Part shown: positions 1 to 7,168 of the stretch, one piece after another
How the letters are laid out: each line of letters starts with the position of its first letter
Numbering within the stretch: position 1 is the first letter of the stretch
Source of the DNA: Synechococcus sp. CC9311
GTDB taxonomy: Bacteria > Cyanobacteriota > Cyanobacteriia > PCC-6307 > Cyanobiaceae
Reading direction: 5' to 3'
Assembly (NCBI RefSeq): GCF_000014585.1
Contig: NC_008319.1
Coordinates: 806,001 to 870,000 of the forward strand
Length of the DNA stretch: 64,000 nucleotides
Made by a program: the position numbers and the translations under genes
Notes under the pieces: model-generated
Told to the model about the DNA's origin: nothing
The model's input: only the letters and a program-made list of their open reading frames with translations
Databases searched by the model: none

Positions 1-7
1 TGTCTCC

Positions 8-41
8 GAAGAGTCTTTGTAGAAAGCAAAGGCTCTTTTTT
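8..41 (+). terminator. Rho-independent terminator of an upstream gene
   Basis: A 9-bp stem (GAGTCTTTG pairing with CAAAGGCTC, with one G-T wobble) closes a short loop and is followed by a run of six T. This is the classic intrinsic terminator shape for a plus-strand gene ending just before the window. The gene it serves is not visible. Confidence 0.7.
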
Positions 42-162
42 CAACATATCTAGACACCAAAGCGCTTAAAGCGTTCTGATCAAAATAAGAATGGTGTCAC
101 GTGATTTCTGCTGACAATGCATCCTTATTGATCAAAGTTTTTTGAAATTTTTAGTAGCTTGA

Positions 163-738
163 ATGTCTCATGAAGTTTTGACATATTGCTCGCAAGTGAT
201 ATCCCCTAGGAGGGGAGGGATTGTCTTGTCGATCATATGTTCGATGTTTGCTTTGGATGCCAAGGTTGGTTCTGCAGTCTTAGAAGATTCAACAACATTT
301 TCAGGCACGGTTCCATTTACATGTTCATTCTCAGGTGGCAGTGACAACGTGGAAATGTCATACACACGTAATAACGATCAACCTGGAAGCGGTGGAACTG
401 GGCTCATACTTGGTACATCCGATCCGTTATCGATTGAATCCAATAAGGTCCCACGACTAGGCGTAACACTTAACTCTGTGCTGATTCCTCGTCCCGTGAG
501 CTTTCGAGGTGTTTGGGTGCGTTCATTAGCAACCAATAGAACTATTCAAAATGCCACATCAAGTTCGTTGAGCAATGATCCTATTGCTACAATTATTCCA
601 AGGTCTAAGCTTATTGAAAACAGTTACACTGTTGGGCAGCAAAATGAGATCGCGCTTACAGTATCGGCAACGCTGAGTAATTCTTTTGCATTTGCAGAGT
701 ATCAGTTTGATGTTGTCTTAACTTGCTTGGATTCGTAA
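163..738 (+). CDS. Secreted hypothetical protein, possibly a fibre or pilus subunit
   Basis: The 191-residue product starts with a basic stretch (SPRRGG) and a hydrophobic segment ending near GSA at about residue 38, which looks like a long signal peptide. The mature part is rich in Ser, Thr, Asn and small residues, with predicted beta character and few charged residues. It has two Cys, in PFTCSF and near the end in VLTCLDS, that could form one disulfide. This layout resembles spore-coat-U or fimbrial subunits, but I cannot assign a family from sequence alone. Downstream lie a candidate chaperone and another secreted protein on the same strand. The surrounding DNA is AT-rich compared with the rest of the window, which suggests acquisition by transfer. 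The function is inferred from context only. Confidence 0.65.
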   Translation: MSHEVLTYCSQVISPRRGGIVLSIICSMFALDAKVGSAVLEDSTTFSGTVPFTCSFSGGSDNVEMSYTRNNDQPGSGGTGLILGTSDPLSIESNKVPRLGVTLNSVLIPRPVSFRGVWVRSLATNRTIQNATSSSLSNDPIATIIPRSKLIENSYTVGQQNEIALTVSATLSNSFAFAEYQFDVVLTCLDS

Positions 739-853
739 TCATGCGAATATTTTTTGCTCGGTTTGATGAAAGCAAGAAAAGGCAAGTCATAGGTGTTTTG
801 CCTATACGTGGAGACCCAGGATTGTAAATTAATTTTAAAAATGTTTGTGAATC

Positions 854-1267
854 ATGCTTTTAACTCTTTTCTTTGCTGCTGCATTAGGCCTGAATCCTAA
901 TAACAAAATAATAACCCCAGGTTTGGGATCCAGGGCTGTTGTTCGTACTCAAGCGTATTTAGTGAACTCAGAACCAGGGGAGTATTTGGTTGACGCATAT
1001 AAAAATGCTGAAGGTAATGTCCCTGGGGAGAAAATTGAAGGTGTTCGAGTTACCCCTCCAAAATTATTCTTGCGCGACAGCAGGGCTAGACGTGTTCTTC
1101 TGAGTATTCCCACATCCTCTCTCAATCCCGGTCCATTATGGATTTGTATCACAGAAAACGATACGCGAAAAAATTCGCGCCCCTCTTCTGGCTCACAATT
1201 AACTGTTTTAACGCGTTCTTGTTATCAACGCATCCTGCGCGCGCGCAAGTCGAGTTTTCTCCGATAG
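854..1267 (+). CDS. Candidate periplasmic pilus-chaperone-like protein
   Basis: The 137-residue product begins with a short hydrophobic leader (MLLTLFFAAALGL). It contains the stretch RVTPPKLFLRDSRARRVLL, a pattern of proline, hydrophobic and basic residues like the donor strand of PapD-type chaperones. Near residue 95 comes PGPLWICITEN, and then SGSQLTVLTRSCYQ, which resembles the conserved LxVxTRxCxR end of a chaperone N-terminal domain. The protein is only about half the length of a normal two-domain chaperone, so it is either a single-domain variant or truncated. Its last 130 bases overlap the next gene in another frame. The family call is tentative and rests on motif resemblance. Confidence 0.5.
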   Translation: MLLTLFFAAALGLNPNNKIITPGLGSRAVVRTQAYLVNSEPGEYLVDAYKNAEGNVPGEKIEGVRVTPPKLFLRDSRARRVLLSIPTSSLNPGPLWICITENDTRKNSRPSSGSQLTVLTRSCYQRILRARKSSFLR

Positions 1268-1668
1268 ACGAATTGCCTTTAGGCGATTTAACAGGAATTA
1301 CATTCCAAAATTTACAAGGTGCGCGATTTGAGGTTGACCTTCCTGATGGGACCCGGTGTTCCAGTCAGGACGGAACACCAGCGACTTTTAATATTTACGG
1401 GGGGTCTTCTGAGCGTCAAGACGAGGTGATTCAAGATTCATTAATAGGGCAAAACTATTCAGGAGCGGGAGGAGGTTATGCGTTTGGAGCTGCAATTACC
1501 ATCCCTCTTCACACAAGAAATTCGCGAAACTGCGATGAAGCTTATGAATTGTCGATAGCTAACAAAAAAATAGAATTAGCGACGACCCTTCGTCAGGAAG
1601 GTCTTTTGTCAGACGAAGATCTCTCGTTGCTGCTCAAAGATATCAGAAAATTGTTGCTTAAAAAATAG
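1138..1668 (+). CDS. Secreted hypothetical protein with C-terminal helical tail
   Basis: The 176-residue product has a basic N-terminus (HRKRYAKKF), a hydrophobic core and a cleavage-like site at THPARAQ near residue 36, so export is likely. The mature part has a Gly-rich segment (YSGAGGGYAFGAA) around residues 110-120. A paired-Cys region follows (RNCDEAYELS), then a charged helical tail with ELATTLRQEGLLSDEDLSLLLKDI. The start (ATG at 1138, or TTG at 1144) lies inside the previous gene, giving an unusually long overlap of about 125-130 nt in a different frame. The signal peptide itself is encoded within the overlap, so a shorter start would remove it. I do not recognise the family. Context suggests a partner of the neighbouring secreted proteins. 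Confidence 0.6.
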   Translation: MDLYHRKRYAKKFAPLFWLTINCFNAFLLSTHPARAQVEFSPIDELPLGDLTGITFQNLQGARFEVDLPDGTRCSSQDGTPATFNIYGGSSERQDEVIQDSLIGQNYSGAGGGYAFGAAITIPLHTRNSRNCDEAYELSIANKKIELATTLRQEGLLSDEDLSLLLKDIRKLLLKK

Positions 1669-1856
1669 ATATTGTCTTCTGCATGAACACATCTTTGCTC
1701 ATTGATTGGATGTCATTTTTGACTTGCTTACATTGATAGGCTTTTGTAGCATAGTGAACACTTTTTGGTTCAAGTATTCTGGTCGCTTAGGCCTATTCTG
1801 TAGCAAGCTTGTGCTTTATGCAAAATCTGCTAAAATATCACTGAATACGTTTTCCC

Positions 1857-2849
1857 GTGCAAGAGTTAAGACCGCTTTTGTTGCATATTAATAGTACGGT
1901 TGATTTTGCCTCTGTATTGGATAGGCAGTTGAAAGATGCATGTGTTTTGCCTTTAGAGAGAGGCTCTATCAAAGGTTCGGTTAAAGTCTTGCCGTTGCCA
2001 AATATTCGTCTTTGTTTGATTGAGAGCAATAGGGAAATCGCTATTTGTGCTAATCGCTCGCTCGGCAAAGTTACTTTTACGATTGATCTTTCTTTTAAGC
2101 CGTCTTCTTCATCGATTGTTGCTCAGGGCGTAAGTCTTTCAAGGCCCGCAATATTTGGATTTAACTCCTCGTTGAAAGATCTTGATTTGCATATAAATTC
2201 TTACTCTCGTTTATGTTCAATTGTTGTTCCGGTCAAATATCTTTCGTTTATTTTGCGTCAGTATCGCTGCCTTGATTTGAGTGAATTTTTTGATCGCTAT
2301 AATGTTTTTACGAGCGAGCTTGTTTCTTCGAGACTTGCTCCTATGCTTAAAAAACTTTTTTTATCAAGTTCCTCTCTAGAAGCTCCGTTCACGGCACAAC
2401 ATCTCGAAAATGAAATCATGTCAACTTTAATTCAGTGTTTTGTTGATAATCAAAGTAGAAAACTTGGCGTCGTCATCGGTAGAAAAGAGAGACATGAGGC
2501 GGCTATGAAGGTTCTTTCTATGACAAGCAATTCCCCACGGATTCCCTTGGAAATCAAAGACTTATCGATGTTGCTGCATCAATCCAGGTCGTCACTCTTT
2601 AGTGGATGCAAGGAAAAATTCGGGATGTCTCCTGTAGTGGTCGTTAGATCTGTGCGTTTACATCAGGTTAGGCACGCCCTTCTGAACACAGAGTTTTGCA
2701 TGCAAAACAATCTTGATGGTGTTATTGATATTGCTAATTATTTTGGTTTTGCAGGTCGCTCCCATTTCACTCGATACTATAAACAGCAGTTTTTAGAGAC
2801 TCCCCGTCAAACCCTTGTTGCTCGACGTGATAGTGAGAAAAAATTTTAA
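1857..2849 (+). CDS. AraC-family transcriptional regulator
   Basis: The product has 330 residues. The C-terminal 100 residues form an AraC/XylS DNA-binding domain with two helix-turn-helix units. The second carries the family signature in the stretch DIANYFGFAGRSHFTRYYKQQF, ending in TPRQT. The N-terminal 220 residues match no sensor domain I recognise. I use the GTG start at 1857; no ATG lies near it. The gene is followed by, and overlaps, a predicted outer-membrane protein gene, so it probably controls that gene or the upstream surface-protein genes. It is AT-rich and codon-atypical for the window, consistent with the accessory character of this region. The DNA-binding domain call is firm; the regulon is inferred. 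Confidence 0.85.
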   Translation: MQELRPLLLHINSTVDFASVLDRQLKDACVLPLERGSIKGSVKVLPLPNIRLCLIESNREIAICANRSLGKVTFTIDLSFKPSSSSIVAQGVSLSRPAIFGFNSSLKDLDLHINSYSRLCSIVVPVKYLSFILRQYRCLDLSEFFDRYNVFTSELVSSRLAPMLKKLFLSSSSLEAPFTAQHLENEIMSTLIQCFVDNQSRKLGVVIGRKERHEAAMKVLSMTSNSPRIPLEIKDLSMLLHQSRSSLFSGCKEKFGMSPVVVVRSVRLHQVRHALLNTEFCMQNNLDGVIDIANYFGFAGRSHFTRYYKQQFLETPRQTLVARRDSEKKF

Positions 2850-3741
2850 ACAACCGACCAGAGCTTTCATTGGAACTCTCTTCTCAAGTTTCTGTTTGGT
2901 GCTCCCTGTAGAAGCTCAATCGCTGCAAGTCAACCCTTTCACTGAAGTGACTCGTTTATGGTTTGAGTGGAACACGATTCCTAATACGCAGTGGGCGCCT
3001 CGTGTTATTGACAGTGACGCCAAGCCAGATAAAACTCTGCAAATCTTGAAGTTTCAGCCAGTTATCCCCTTCAAGCTTTCAGATGACTTGACTCTTGTGA
3101 CACGCACTGTGATGCGCTTTATCAATAAGCCAAGCGCGGATCCACTTCTTGGAGTCAATCCAACTACTCAGCAGCCAGGTGTTATCGGCTTCGACGAAAG
3201 CAATGAAGGAGGTCTTGATTCCATCAATCCAAGCTTTTTCTTTGTGCCAAATACAGGTCTAAATTCAGCCATAGGCATTGGTCCTTCGTTTGCAGTTTCT
3301 ATTGACAGCAACGTTGGAAGTGATCAGTTCGGTGTAGGTCCTGCATTCATGGCTTTTAAACGATTTGGACGGTGGACCGCAGGTGTGCGCGCTCGTCAAA
3401 TATGGGGTGTTAGCAATCGCAGTAATAATGAGGACCTTAATAATCTTGTGGCGCAGCCAATTCTTCGCTATCAGTTCGATAAGGATTGGTATTTGCTCAG
3501 CTCACCAATTATCACTGCAGATTTTAACTTGGATCAAGCCTGGACTTTACCTGTTGGAGGGGGCATTGGGCGGACCATCAAGCTTTCAAGTAGAACTCAG
3601 GCCTTGATTTCGTTGGAGGCGTACTACAACGCTATCAAAGCTGAGTTCGATGGTGGAGAAAGTCTTCTAGGTGATTGGACAATTCGTGCCCAAGTTCAAA
3701 TTGCAATTCCTGATTTAACTCCTGCTTCTTCAGGAAAATAA
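2833..3741 (+). CDS. Predicted outer-membrane beta-barrel protein
   Basis: The gene encodes about 302 residues from GTG at 2833. It has a basic N-terminus (RKNFKQPTR), a hydrophobic stretch and a signal-peptide cleavage site at LPVEAQS. The mature protein shows alternating hydrophobic and polar residues, many aromatic ends and Gly-rich turns, for example GIGPSFAVSIDSNVGSDQFG and RWTAGVRARQIWGV. It ends in a strand (WTIRAQVQIAIPDL). This is the pattern of a small outer-membrane barrel, similar in feel to the MetA-pathway or 'neuromedin U' barrels seen in bacteria. The start lies 17 nt inside the AraC-type gene, so translation is probably coupled to the regulator. Substrate or role is unknown. 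Confidence 0.7.
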   Translation: MRKNFKQPTRAFIGTLFSSFCLVLPVEAQSLQVNPFTEVTRLWFEWNTIPNTQWAPRVIDSDAKPDKTLQILKFQPVIPFKLSDDLTLVTRTVMRFINKPSADPLLGVNPTTQQPGVIGFDESNEGGLDSINPSFFFVPNTGLNSAIGIGPSFAVSIDSNVGSDQFGVGPAFMAFKRFGRWTAGVRARQIWGVSNRSNNEDLNNLVAQPILRYQFDKDWYLLSSPIITADFNLDQAWTLPVGGGIGRTIKLSSRTQALISLEAYYNAIKAEFDGGESLLGDWTIRAQVQIAIPDLTPASSGK

Positions 3742-5004
3742 ATACTTTTTGATTCTTTGTGGCCCAAAGATTTCGTTTGATTCTATTGTAGTGCTTAGGC
3801 CTTTTGGGTTCCAAGTCATTCCTTTTAAATGGTTTTTGGTTTTTGGTTTTTGGTTTTTGTTGATTATTGCCTTCTTTCTTTTTGGTTTTTCTAAGATTTG
3901 CTCGAAAAGTACTTATGCCAAATCTTCGGATTTTATATTTGCCTTGTGGCATCTATCCTGTTGTTTTGCGTAATGCCTTCATCCATCTTGCAACATAGTT
4001 GCGGTGAGCCTTCCGACTCAGAGACCAACCTGCAATGTATGAGGATCCAACTCCTAGAATTAGGATGCGTCCTATCCACATCACAGTGCACCGTGAAATT
4101 ATAAAGCCTTAATGTTACTTGTTAATCTATTCGTATTGGCATGCAATTTAAGTTGTCACATGCTCAGGCCCTTTCGTTCTAGTTTTTTTGGTCAGAGTGC
4201 CTTTTGGTCTGATTTCTTATTGATTTCGCTGCCTAAATGGCACTTGCTTCTTTTAATGTCTAATTTTCTTTGCATCTGAATTAGGCTTTTCTGGGCTGGG
4301 CTTTTAATTCGATCTTTTCTGAAGTGGGATGGATTTGTCAGCTTATTGTGTGTTCGGTGAGCATCTGTTTGGTATATCTTCGATCGTTGCTATTTGTCTC
4401 TTGGTTCTCAAAATGTGACTAATGGAACCACTCTACTTGATAACTCAACCGGTTGTACTGGCCTGAATTGTTTGTGTTTGAAAGCGATTGACTAGATTGG
4501 GTATTATCTTTGCTCCAGTGATCAGCGTATTGACTTTCCTGCATTCGTTTTCAGGGTCGAGTGCTCCATGACGCTCCAGATAGTGTTAATAAGTCGGCCA
4601 TAAGAGCGCTTATCTATCTATGAGTTCGGTATATCTGCCCCTTCTGTTGTTCGAATCTTTAGTCTGTTGAACTTTTTGAAGTCTCTATTTCGAAGCTGTG
4701 TGATGTTTAGAAAGCCCCGGCATGCATTTTGTGAACCGGCATTGGATCAGTTCAGTTCTAGATGTAGCTTTTGCGTGATCTGCGTTTAGACCCTTCGTTG
4801 CAACTAGGTTTGTTTGATAGCAAATTGTCAGTGCCTTTAGCTTTTGTGCAGGCAGGTGAGGCGCAAACATCCTTGATCAATTTCTGTGCTTCTTAGCCAA
4901 GTATCAACCCTTTCGTTGAGGCGCGTGAATCCTTTGCCTTCTATTTGGATCTCGAGTTCAGTCCAGGTCTGTGCAAGGGCCATGACGGCTCGGTCCAGAG
5001 ATGA
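3742..5004. other. AT-rich stretch without a convincing gene
   Basis: About 1.26 kb of T-rich sequence separates the accessory surface-protein genes from the cobQ-region run. Only short open frames occur (for example 3898-4104 on the plus strand, which needs a TTG start and has no recognisable domain). They show no ribosome site or coding character I would trust. Near its start it holds a heptamer repeat, listed separately. I see no tRNA or clear terminator. Confidence 0.5.
3831..3858 (+). repeat. Four tandem copies of heptamer GGTTTTT
   Basis: The 7-base unit GGTTTTT occurs four times head to tail, with another near-copy about 25 bases downstream. It lies 90 bases after the stop of the outer-membrane protein gene. 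It resembles the short tandemly repeated heptamers known from cyanobacteria in form, though not in a sequence I recognise. Confidence 0.75.
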
Positions 5005-5763
5005 CTACGGTTTAGCGGCGTTGAATCGTTCTGAACTTTCAGCGTGAGTTTCTAGTTGTACAGGTTCTCCTGGTACTGGGGTAACAACACGTGGATCAGG
5101 TTGCTCTTTGATCTCGGCCCCACTTAGGAGGGCACTGATCAATCCGCTGAAAGTCACGCCTCCGCCTGTTGTACTGGCGAGCACCTTGCGCGGATTGAAG
5201 CGTTGAATCAAGTCTGGAAGCACGCTGGCACCAGTAATAAAGTCACCGGCAAGTGGTAATCCGAGATCGATCACCGGAGTAATCACGGTGTCGACAGGGC
5301 GGGAGGCCAGCTTTGGATCGAGAACTCCATGGGGTTCGAGATAGAGCGACCCGCCCTCCCAATCAATGAGGTATCCGTTTTCCACATTGGGAACGGCTGC
5401 TCCCGCTGTGGCCTCGATGTTGAGCCCCTTCACGGTGCATTTTTCACCAGGCTTGAGGGGTTCAATATGTTCAAAACCCAAACGTTTCACTACTTTTGCG
5501 GCAGCAGTTGAACCCACCACAGGGAGGTTGCGCGGAAGCAGTTGCAGGCTGGGTTGGTGGCAATGATCTGCGAGACCTTGGGTTAGTAGGAGAAGGTCAA
5601 GATTCTCCGGAACAGGCCAGGGGTGTGGAAGTTCGCCGCGCAACATCCAGGCACCAGGTGGAAACACCAATGGTCCACTGAGCCAGGGGTCGACCAGCAC
5701 ACGACAATCAGCGATTTCCAAAAGCCAGCCATTGGCTCCGAAATAGGTTGCCTGTGACCTCAT
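5005..5763 (-). CDS. Metallo-beta-lactamase-fold protein with degenerate metal site
   Basis: The product has 252 residues. The N-terminus (TYFGANGWLLEI, then VLVDPWLSGP at residues 23-31) matches the opening strands of the MBL-fold UlaG/'Zn-dependent hydrolase' group. The place where the HxHxDH metal motif belongs reads TQGLADHCH at residues 61-69. The first two His are replaced by Gln and Leu and only Asp-His remain, so ordinary two-metal hydrolysis is doubtful. Later blocks (VDTVITPVIDLGLPL, RKVLASTTGGGV) fit the rest of the fold. The start ATG overlaps the stop of an upstream 42-codon ORF by the ATGA arrangement. The gene ends a minus-strand run with cobQ. Substrate is unknown. Confidence 0.8.
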   Translation of the reverse strand: MRSQATYFGANGWLLEIADCRVLVDPWLSGPLVFPPGAWMLRGELPHPWPVPENLDLLLLTQGLADHCHQPSLQLLPRNLPVVGSTAAAKVVKRLGFEHIEPLKPGEKCTVKGLNIEATAGAAVPNVENGYLIDWEGGSLYLEPHGVLDPKLASRPVDTVITPVIDLGLPLAGDFITGASVLPDLIQRFNPRKVLASTTGGGVTFSGLISALLSGAEIKEQPDPRVVTPVPGEPVQLETHAESSERFNAAKP

Positions 5764-5888
5764 GATTGTTCTTCGGTTGGTGCTTGCATGGATTCATCGA
5801 GTCCAAGATCGATCTCTCCGATCCAAGCCACCATGGCCAAGAGGGCAAGAACGGAGCCGATCAGTGGAACCAAGCGGCGGGCTTTCAT
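5760..5888 (-). CDS. Small single-span membrane protein, hypothetical
   Basis: This 42-codon ORF starts at ATG (5888). It encodes a basic start (MKARR), one hydrophobic helix (LVPLIGSVLALLAMVAWIG) and a short acidic tail ending EEQS. Its stop overlaps the start of the MBL-fold gene in an ATGA junction, which supports translation and coupling. It lies 52 bases downstream of the EamA transporter stop. I do not recognise a family. A chance ORF is possible, but the membrane-helix layout and the junction favour a real gene. Confidence 0.55.
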   Translation of the reverse strand: MKARRLVPLIGSVLALLAMVAWIGEIDLGLDESMQAPTEEQS

Positions 5889-5940
5889 GAACGTTCTGTC
5901 AGTGGCTGAACCGTAGATGGGCGTTGACTTACACCGCGAG

Positions 5941-6813
5941 TTAGGAGAGAACGGCTAAAGCAATTCCGCTCACCGCCAGGAGTGATGCGCACACTCCAGC
6001 AGCACGTGGATGATCGCCTTCCGGTGCTGCCACGAACAACGCCATCACTGGGGCTGTGCTCAGCACTGTGATGCCGATACCAAGTGGTAGTTGCTTCAAC
6101 ACCACTTGCTGCAACACAATCCCCAAATTGGTGCCGAGCAACGTGGCCAACAGCACTTTTGGCCAGCGTCTGTTCTTCGGTTGAGGCTTTGGAAACAGCG
6201 TGCGCAGTCGTAGCCAAGGCAGCAAGAGCAGTAACCCTCCCAGCAGGCGAGTGGCTGCGCTTTGCCATGCCGTTAAATCCGTGCGGATTAAAACGCTGCG
6301 TGATACGGCTGCTCCGCTGACTCCACACAGCACAGCAAGTAAGGCAAACACAATCCCCTGCCATTGCACGTTGCGCGTCCGATCTCGCTCGCGCGTTCCA
6401 TCCGGTGGACTCTGGCGCGCCACAACCACAACCGATAGGGACACCATGGCAGCTCCTAGCCAAGCTTGTCCTTCAATTCGTTCGCCCATCACGACGAGGC
6501 CGCCGAGGGCTGCGATCAAGGGTGCAAGAGACTCAAGTGTGAGTGTGCGTCTTGTGCCAAGACGACGAAGGGCTGCCAGATAAAAGCTGTCTCCTAAGGA
6601 GATGCCGAGTCCACCACTGATCAACAGCCAGACCAGTGCTTGGCTCTCGTTTGTCCATGGCAGGAACAAGAGCACCGGAAGCAGCAAGGCACAGGCGATG
6701 ACGTTCTTCAGTCCATTGAGTTCGAGGGCCGTCAGTGAGGTGGAGAGGCCACGCCAAATGCTGCTGGCCAGCGTCCAAGCCAGCGCTGCGACCAACCCCG
6801 CGATCACGCCCAT
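5941..6813 (-). CDS. EamA/DMT-family transporter
   Basis: This 290-residue protein has about ten hydrophobic segments in two similar halves, as in the drug/metabolite transporter superfamily. The first half opens with MGVIAGLVAALAWTLAS. The loop LGISLGDSFYLAALRRLG after helix 3 and LESLAPLIAALGGLVVMGERI are typical EamA features. The second half repeats the pattern (LLGTNLGIVLQQVVLKQLP). It sits in the inner membrane. The substrate cannot be read from sequence. The ferredoxin gene ends 7 bases upstream of its start, so the two are almost surely cotranscribed. Confidence 0.88.
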   Translation of the reverse strand: MGVIAGLVAALAWTLASSIWRGLSTSLTALELNGLKNVIACALLLPVLLFLPWTNESQALVWLLISGGLGISLGDSFYLAALRRLGTRRTLTLESLAPLIAALGGLVVMGERIEGQAWLGAAMVSLSVVVVARQSPPDGTRERDRTRNVQWQGIVFALLAVLCGVSGAAVSRSVLIRTDLTAWQSAATRLLGGLLLLLPWLRLRTLFPKPQPKNRRWPKVLLATLLGTNLGIVLQQVVLKQLPLGIGITVLSTAPVMALFVAAPEGDHPRAAGVCASLLAVSGIALAVLS

Positions 6814-6820
6814 TGATCAA

Positions 6821-7072
6821 TCACCAGTAGGGGTCTGTGGCGAATTCCACGGAAAGGGAACCGGACTTTGAAGCCGGCACCGTGCTGATGCAGGCACGCA
6901 CCGTTTGACCATTGACTTCGATTTCGCAGGCGCCACAACTCCCCCCAAGACAACCTGTGGGGATGTGAACTCCTGCCTCTTGAGCAGCCCTGAGCCAGTC
7001 ATCACCTTTGGAACAATCGCTTTGGCTCCCATTGGGCCATTGAATTGTGATGGTCGACTGCTTGCTCTCCAT
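6821..7072 (-). CDS. Plant-type 2Fe-2S ferredoxin
   Basis: The product has 83 residues from ATG at 7072. A longer frame reaches 7120, but its extra residues lack ferredoxin character. The cluster ligands are visible as C41, C46, C49 and C61 in the block CLGGSCGACEIEVNGQTVRAC, which is the CxxxxCxxC...C pattern of plant-type ferredoxins. The C-terminus (SVEFATDPYW) is short. It transfers electrons in the cytoplasm; the partner is unknown. The gene lies between cobQ and the EamA transporter on one strand, so it may be part of a cobQ operon. Confidence 0.88.
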   Translation of the reverse strand: MESKQSTITIQWPNGSQSDCSKGDDWLRAAQEAGVHIPTGCLGGSCGACEIEVNGQTVRACISTVPASKSGSLSVEFATDPYW

Positions 7073-7168
7073 GGTGCTGTTAAAGGCAAAGCGACACCCT
7101 CGGGCGGATGCAATACCCACTGCTTCAGTGCTGAATTCAGCCTAACGAGCCTTAGAGAGCCAAAGGTT

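Noticed and set aside
854-1267. Spore-coat-U type pilin for the 854 frame
   Set aside because: The sequence is closer to the chaperone strand pattern (TRxCxR-like end) than to pilins, and the short leader fits a periplasmic protein. I kept the chaperone reading as tentative.
4640-4680. Possible tRNA T-loop (GTTCGAATC)
   Set aside because: The flanking bases do not form a T-stem, an anticodon arm or a CCA-side acceptor stem of tRNA length.
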